From contig DLGN01000168.1 of the NCBI GenBank assembly GCA_002482715.1, positions 4,911-11,691 on the forward strand: a DNA stretch of 6,781 bases, in the 5' to 3' direction. Below the pieces are notes generated by a model. It was given only the letters and a program-made list of their open reading frames with translations. It was not told where the DNA came from and searched no databases. The translations under genes were made by a program, and so were the position numbers. This document shows positions 5,320 through 6,781 of the stretch, piece after piece; position 1 is the stretch's first letter; each line of letters starts with the position of its first letter. This DNA is from Oxalobacteraceae bacterium UBA7693 (lineage in GTDB: Bacteria; Pseudomonadota; Gammaproteobacteria; Burkholderiales; Burkholderiaceae_D).

Positions 5320-5535
5320 ATGGCGGAATCAGAAAAACTCAAAGGCCCTGCTTCATATTTTCCATCCATAGAAAAGAAATATGGATTCCCTATCCAACAC
5401 TGGTTAGACCTACTCAAAACCCAAACAGCACTCAAGCATATGGAAATGGTCGCTTGGCTAAAAAGCGAGCACCAAATGGGGCACGGCCACGCCAACGCCC
5501 TAGTGGCGGTTTTTCGTAGTCAAGAGGGCTTGTGA
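5320..5535 (+). CDS. DUF4287 family small protein
   Basis: A 71-residue protein with the DUF4287 pattern: PASYFPSIEKKYGFPIQHWLDLL (10-32), KHMEMVAWLKSEH (39-51) and the signature GHGHANALVA (54-63). AGGAG lies upstream of the ATG. The family is small, cytoplasmic and uncharacterised; the first segment looks like a helix-forming domain. It lies 136 bp after the DUF1348 gene behind a palindromic candidate operator, so it may have its own transcription unit instead of belonging to the redox operon. No catalytic motif can be assigned. Confidence 0.87.
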   Translation: MAESEKLKGPASYFPSIEKKYGFPIQHWLDLLKTQTALKHMEMVAWLKSEHQMGHGHANALVAVFRSQEGL

Positions 5536-5616
5536 GAGATGCTTACAGATCAAAAGCCACAAAATTTAAGTCTTGCAGATTTGATTACCTGTCTCAGAAT
5601 AAAGTAACGCACTTAG

Positions 5617-6027
5617 ATGAACATTAAAAACGCCAGACGCTTAGCAACAGCAAGCATCCTACTAACACCTATCGTACTCATGACGGTAACAGCCTACCGT
5701 TGGCGCACTGGCTCGTGTGCTGGCGATGTACACGGCAGCGTGTGGATATTAATGTTATTTGCAGCTTCACTGGTCATGACTAAAAATCCCTACTCGGCAA
5801 TCGCTGCCTGTCTTGCCTATCTGCCGGTCGGCTATATCTTTAGCACCGAACCATGTACTGCCCCGCGCTCACAAGGTGCGGGTGGTTTGATCTACTTAAT
5901 GGCGCCGTTGTTTATCGGTTTCGTACTATTTGGAACAGTGATCGGCGGATGGATTTTACGCCTCGTGTTTGGTATCTCGCATGAAACACCGCCGCTATCC
6001 TCGCCGAATGATGCCGATTCAAACTGA
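5617..6027 (+). CDS. Unrecognised small integral membrane protein
   Basis: A 136-residue protein that I cannot place in a named family. Four hydrophobic stretches suggest membrane spans at about 9-27, 42-54, 60-76 and 91-118; the last, long stretch (LIYLMAPLFIGFVLFGTVIG onward) could be two half-helices. Two cysteines, C34 and C80, lie in the short loops after spans 1 and 3. They would be on the same side of the membrane and could form a disulfide (inference). The C-terminus (121-136) is polar and rich in S, P and D. No good ribosome binding site precedes the ATG, so translation may be weak or the start may be elsewhere. Its stop codon is 8 bp before the inverted-repeat element. It is taken as real because of its length and coherent membrane pattern, with no better frame on either strand. 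Confidence 0.68.
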   Translation: MNIKNARRLATASILLTPIVLMTVTAYRWRTGSCAGDVHGSVWILMLFAASLVMTKNPYSAIAACLAYLPVGYIFSTEPCTAPRSQGAGGLIYLMAPLFIGFVLFGTVIGGWILRLVFGISHETPPLSSPNDADSN

Positions 6028-6035
6028 ATCAATAA

Positions 6036-6154
6036 AGACCTCTGCACAACCGTAGCGAGCGGCCGAAGTTTGAATTGAGGAGAGGACCTGTGCTAGAGCA
6101 CAGAGAGCACCGGAAATTCAAAATTCGGCCGCGCAGTAGCTTGTGCTGAGGTCT
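6036..6154. mobile_element. MITE-like inverted-repeat element between convergent genes
   Basis: The outer arms AGACCTCTGCACAA (6036-6049) and TTGTGCTGAGGTCT (6141-6154) match at 13 of 14 positions. Nested arms GGCCGAAGTTTGAATT (6061-6076) and its near reverse complement (6115-6130) match at 15 of 16. A third, perfect pair CTGTGCT/AGCACAG (6088-6094, 6097-6103) forms the tip. The 119-bp unit has no coding potential. Its ends look like insertion-sequence termini, so a miniature transposable element is likely, but no target duplication is visible. It fills almost the whole gap between the membrane protein gene and the deacetylase gene and may also act as a two-way transcription barrier. Confidence 0.5.
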
Positions 6155-6155
6155 C

Positions 6156-6781
6156 TCACAAGCCTTTCTGTTTAAGAGCCTCCATCTCAAAATCACCGTC
6201 GTCATGCAAACGCAGCCATCCATCAAACTTTCCCAAGCCCAAGGTCTTAGCGAGCGACAAGAGTAGGCTTTGTCCAGCAGCTGGGCGATCTGGCATGAGT
6301 TGATAAACCGGATCGGTAAACGCTTGAGCTGGCGTGACAAACGTCCATCCCATTTCTTTAAATTGCGTGACCACATCATCTAGCCACAGCGCATTGACCA
6401 GATTGTGATGAAGCAATAGCACTTGTGGAATATCCCGCCCTTGAAGTTTGTATGATAGATCGCGGTACGCCAAAGCGCGCTGTTTGATGTGGGCGAGGTA
6501 GGCAAGTTTGATTTCACCGACATCAGCTTGACTATCGCGTTTTAAGACTTCAATCAGCTTTTCGTTGAAGCGCCAATCGCTAGTATCCAAACTCACGTAA
6601 GCATTACGGTATTGCTGCTCTCGCAAAAAGTTGCGCATACCATCGCGTTTTTCCGGCGTATTGCCTTCGCGCAGATAGGTGTAGCGAAACCATTTTTGAT
6701 AGCCAGGCATGGTGCTGATGATTTTGTCACACGCGAGTATCTCTTGTTGATAGTGAGCCAAACTAACACTCGCGCTATTTA
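6156..6781 (-). CDS. Polysaccharide deacetylase family protein (N-terminus outside window)
   Basis: The minus-strand frame is open to the right edge: upstream of a TTG at 6761-6759 come six more codons reading NSASVS, without a stop, so the gene begins outside the window and TTG is not the start. About 207 residues are visible. They match the C-terminal part of NodB-homology deacetylases: FRYTYLREGNTPEKRDGMR (visible 31-49; the usual R-x-P-Y here has T in place of P), SLDTSDW (63-69, motif 4) and LLLHHN (121-126, motif 5 with the catalytic histidine). The TFDD and HxxxH metal motifs should lie in the missing N-terminal part. These enzymes remove acetyl or related groups from sugar polymers, usually in the envelope or periplasm. 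The tail ending in ALKQKGL looks like a complete family C-terminus. The gene faces the redox row and shows no functional link to it. Confidence 0.9.
   Translation of the reverse strand, partial: NSASVSLAHYQQEILACDKIISTMPGYQKWFRYTYLREGNTPEKRDGMRNFLREQQYRNAYVSLDTSDWRFNEKLIEVLKRDSQADVGEIKLAYLAHIKQRALAYRDLSYKLQGRDIPQVLLLHHNLVNALWLDDVVTQFKEMGWTFVTPAQAFTDPVYQLMPDRPAAGQSLLLSLAKTLGLGKFDGWLRLHDDGDFEMEALKQKGL

Noticed and set aside
5539..5607. 22-codon open frame between the DUF4287 and membrane protein genes
   Set aside because: No clear ribosome binding site or recognisable motif; too short to support from one sequence.
6029..6379. Minus-strand open frame of 116 residues covering the inverted-repeat element
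   Set aside because: It overlaps the polysaccharide deacetylase in another frame and runs through the palindromic element; no coherent protein features.

Overview
The window carries an accessory redox gene cluster from a Gram-negative proteobacterium. By eye the base composition is moderate. The gene families (LysR regulator, peroxidase-related CMD protein, YHS protein with signal peptide, GrxC, DoxX, phthalate-dioxygenase-reductase-type flavoprotein, DUF1348, DUF4287) are commonly met together in Burkholderiales and Pseudomonas-like bacteria. My best guess is a beta-proteobacterium, perhaps an Oxalobacteraceae member such as Undibacterium; this rests on overall impression only. No rRNA, tRNA, CRISPR array or complete insertion sequence is visible.

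Layout. On the minus strand at the left edge (1-797) lies a LysR-family regulator that lacks only its C-terminal end. It is divergent from a row of eight plus-strand genes: a peroxidase-related CMD/AhpD-like protein (978-1514), an exported YHS-domain protein (1614-2117), glutaredoxin 3 (2272-2544), a DoxX-family membrane protein (2546-3019), a three-part PNPOx-like/flavin reductase/[2Fe-2S] ferredoxin fusion (3088-4692), a DUF1348 protein (4710-5183), a DUF4287 protein (5320-5535) and an unrecognised small membrane protein (5617-6027). At the right edge, facing the row, is the C-terminal two thirds of a polysaccharide deacetylase (minus strand, 6156-6781).

The non-coding stretches hold much structure: an ATTATT-N11-AATAAT box and overlapping promoter candidates between the divergent genes, a perfect 12-bp hairpin and 8-bp tandem repeats before the YHS gene, 12-bp tandem repeats and a 14-bp stem-loop after it, a perfect 12-bp inverted repeat touching a TATGAT box before the DUF4287 gene, and a 119-bp MITE-like inverted-repeat element between the convergent genes at the right.

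Working together (inference): the genes from 978 to 5183 look like one LysR-controlled stress or detoxification module. The fusion flavoprotein would bring NAD(P)H electrons to a [2Fe-2S] centre. The CMD protein (CxxC), glutaredoxin (CPYC) and DoxX would handle thiol or peroxide chemistry in the cytoplasm and at the membrane. The YHS protein, with one cysteine, would act in the periplasm. DUF1348 may bind or convert a small organic molecule. The inducing compound and the true substrate cannot be read from the sequence.
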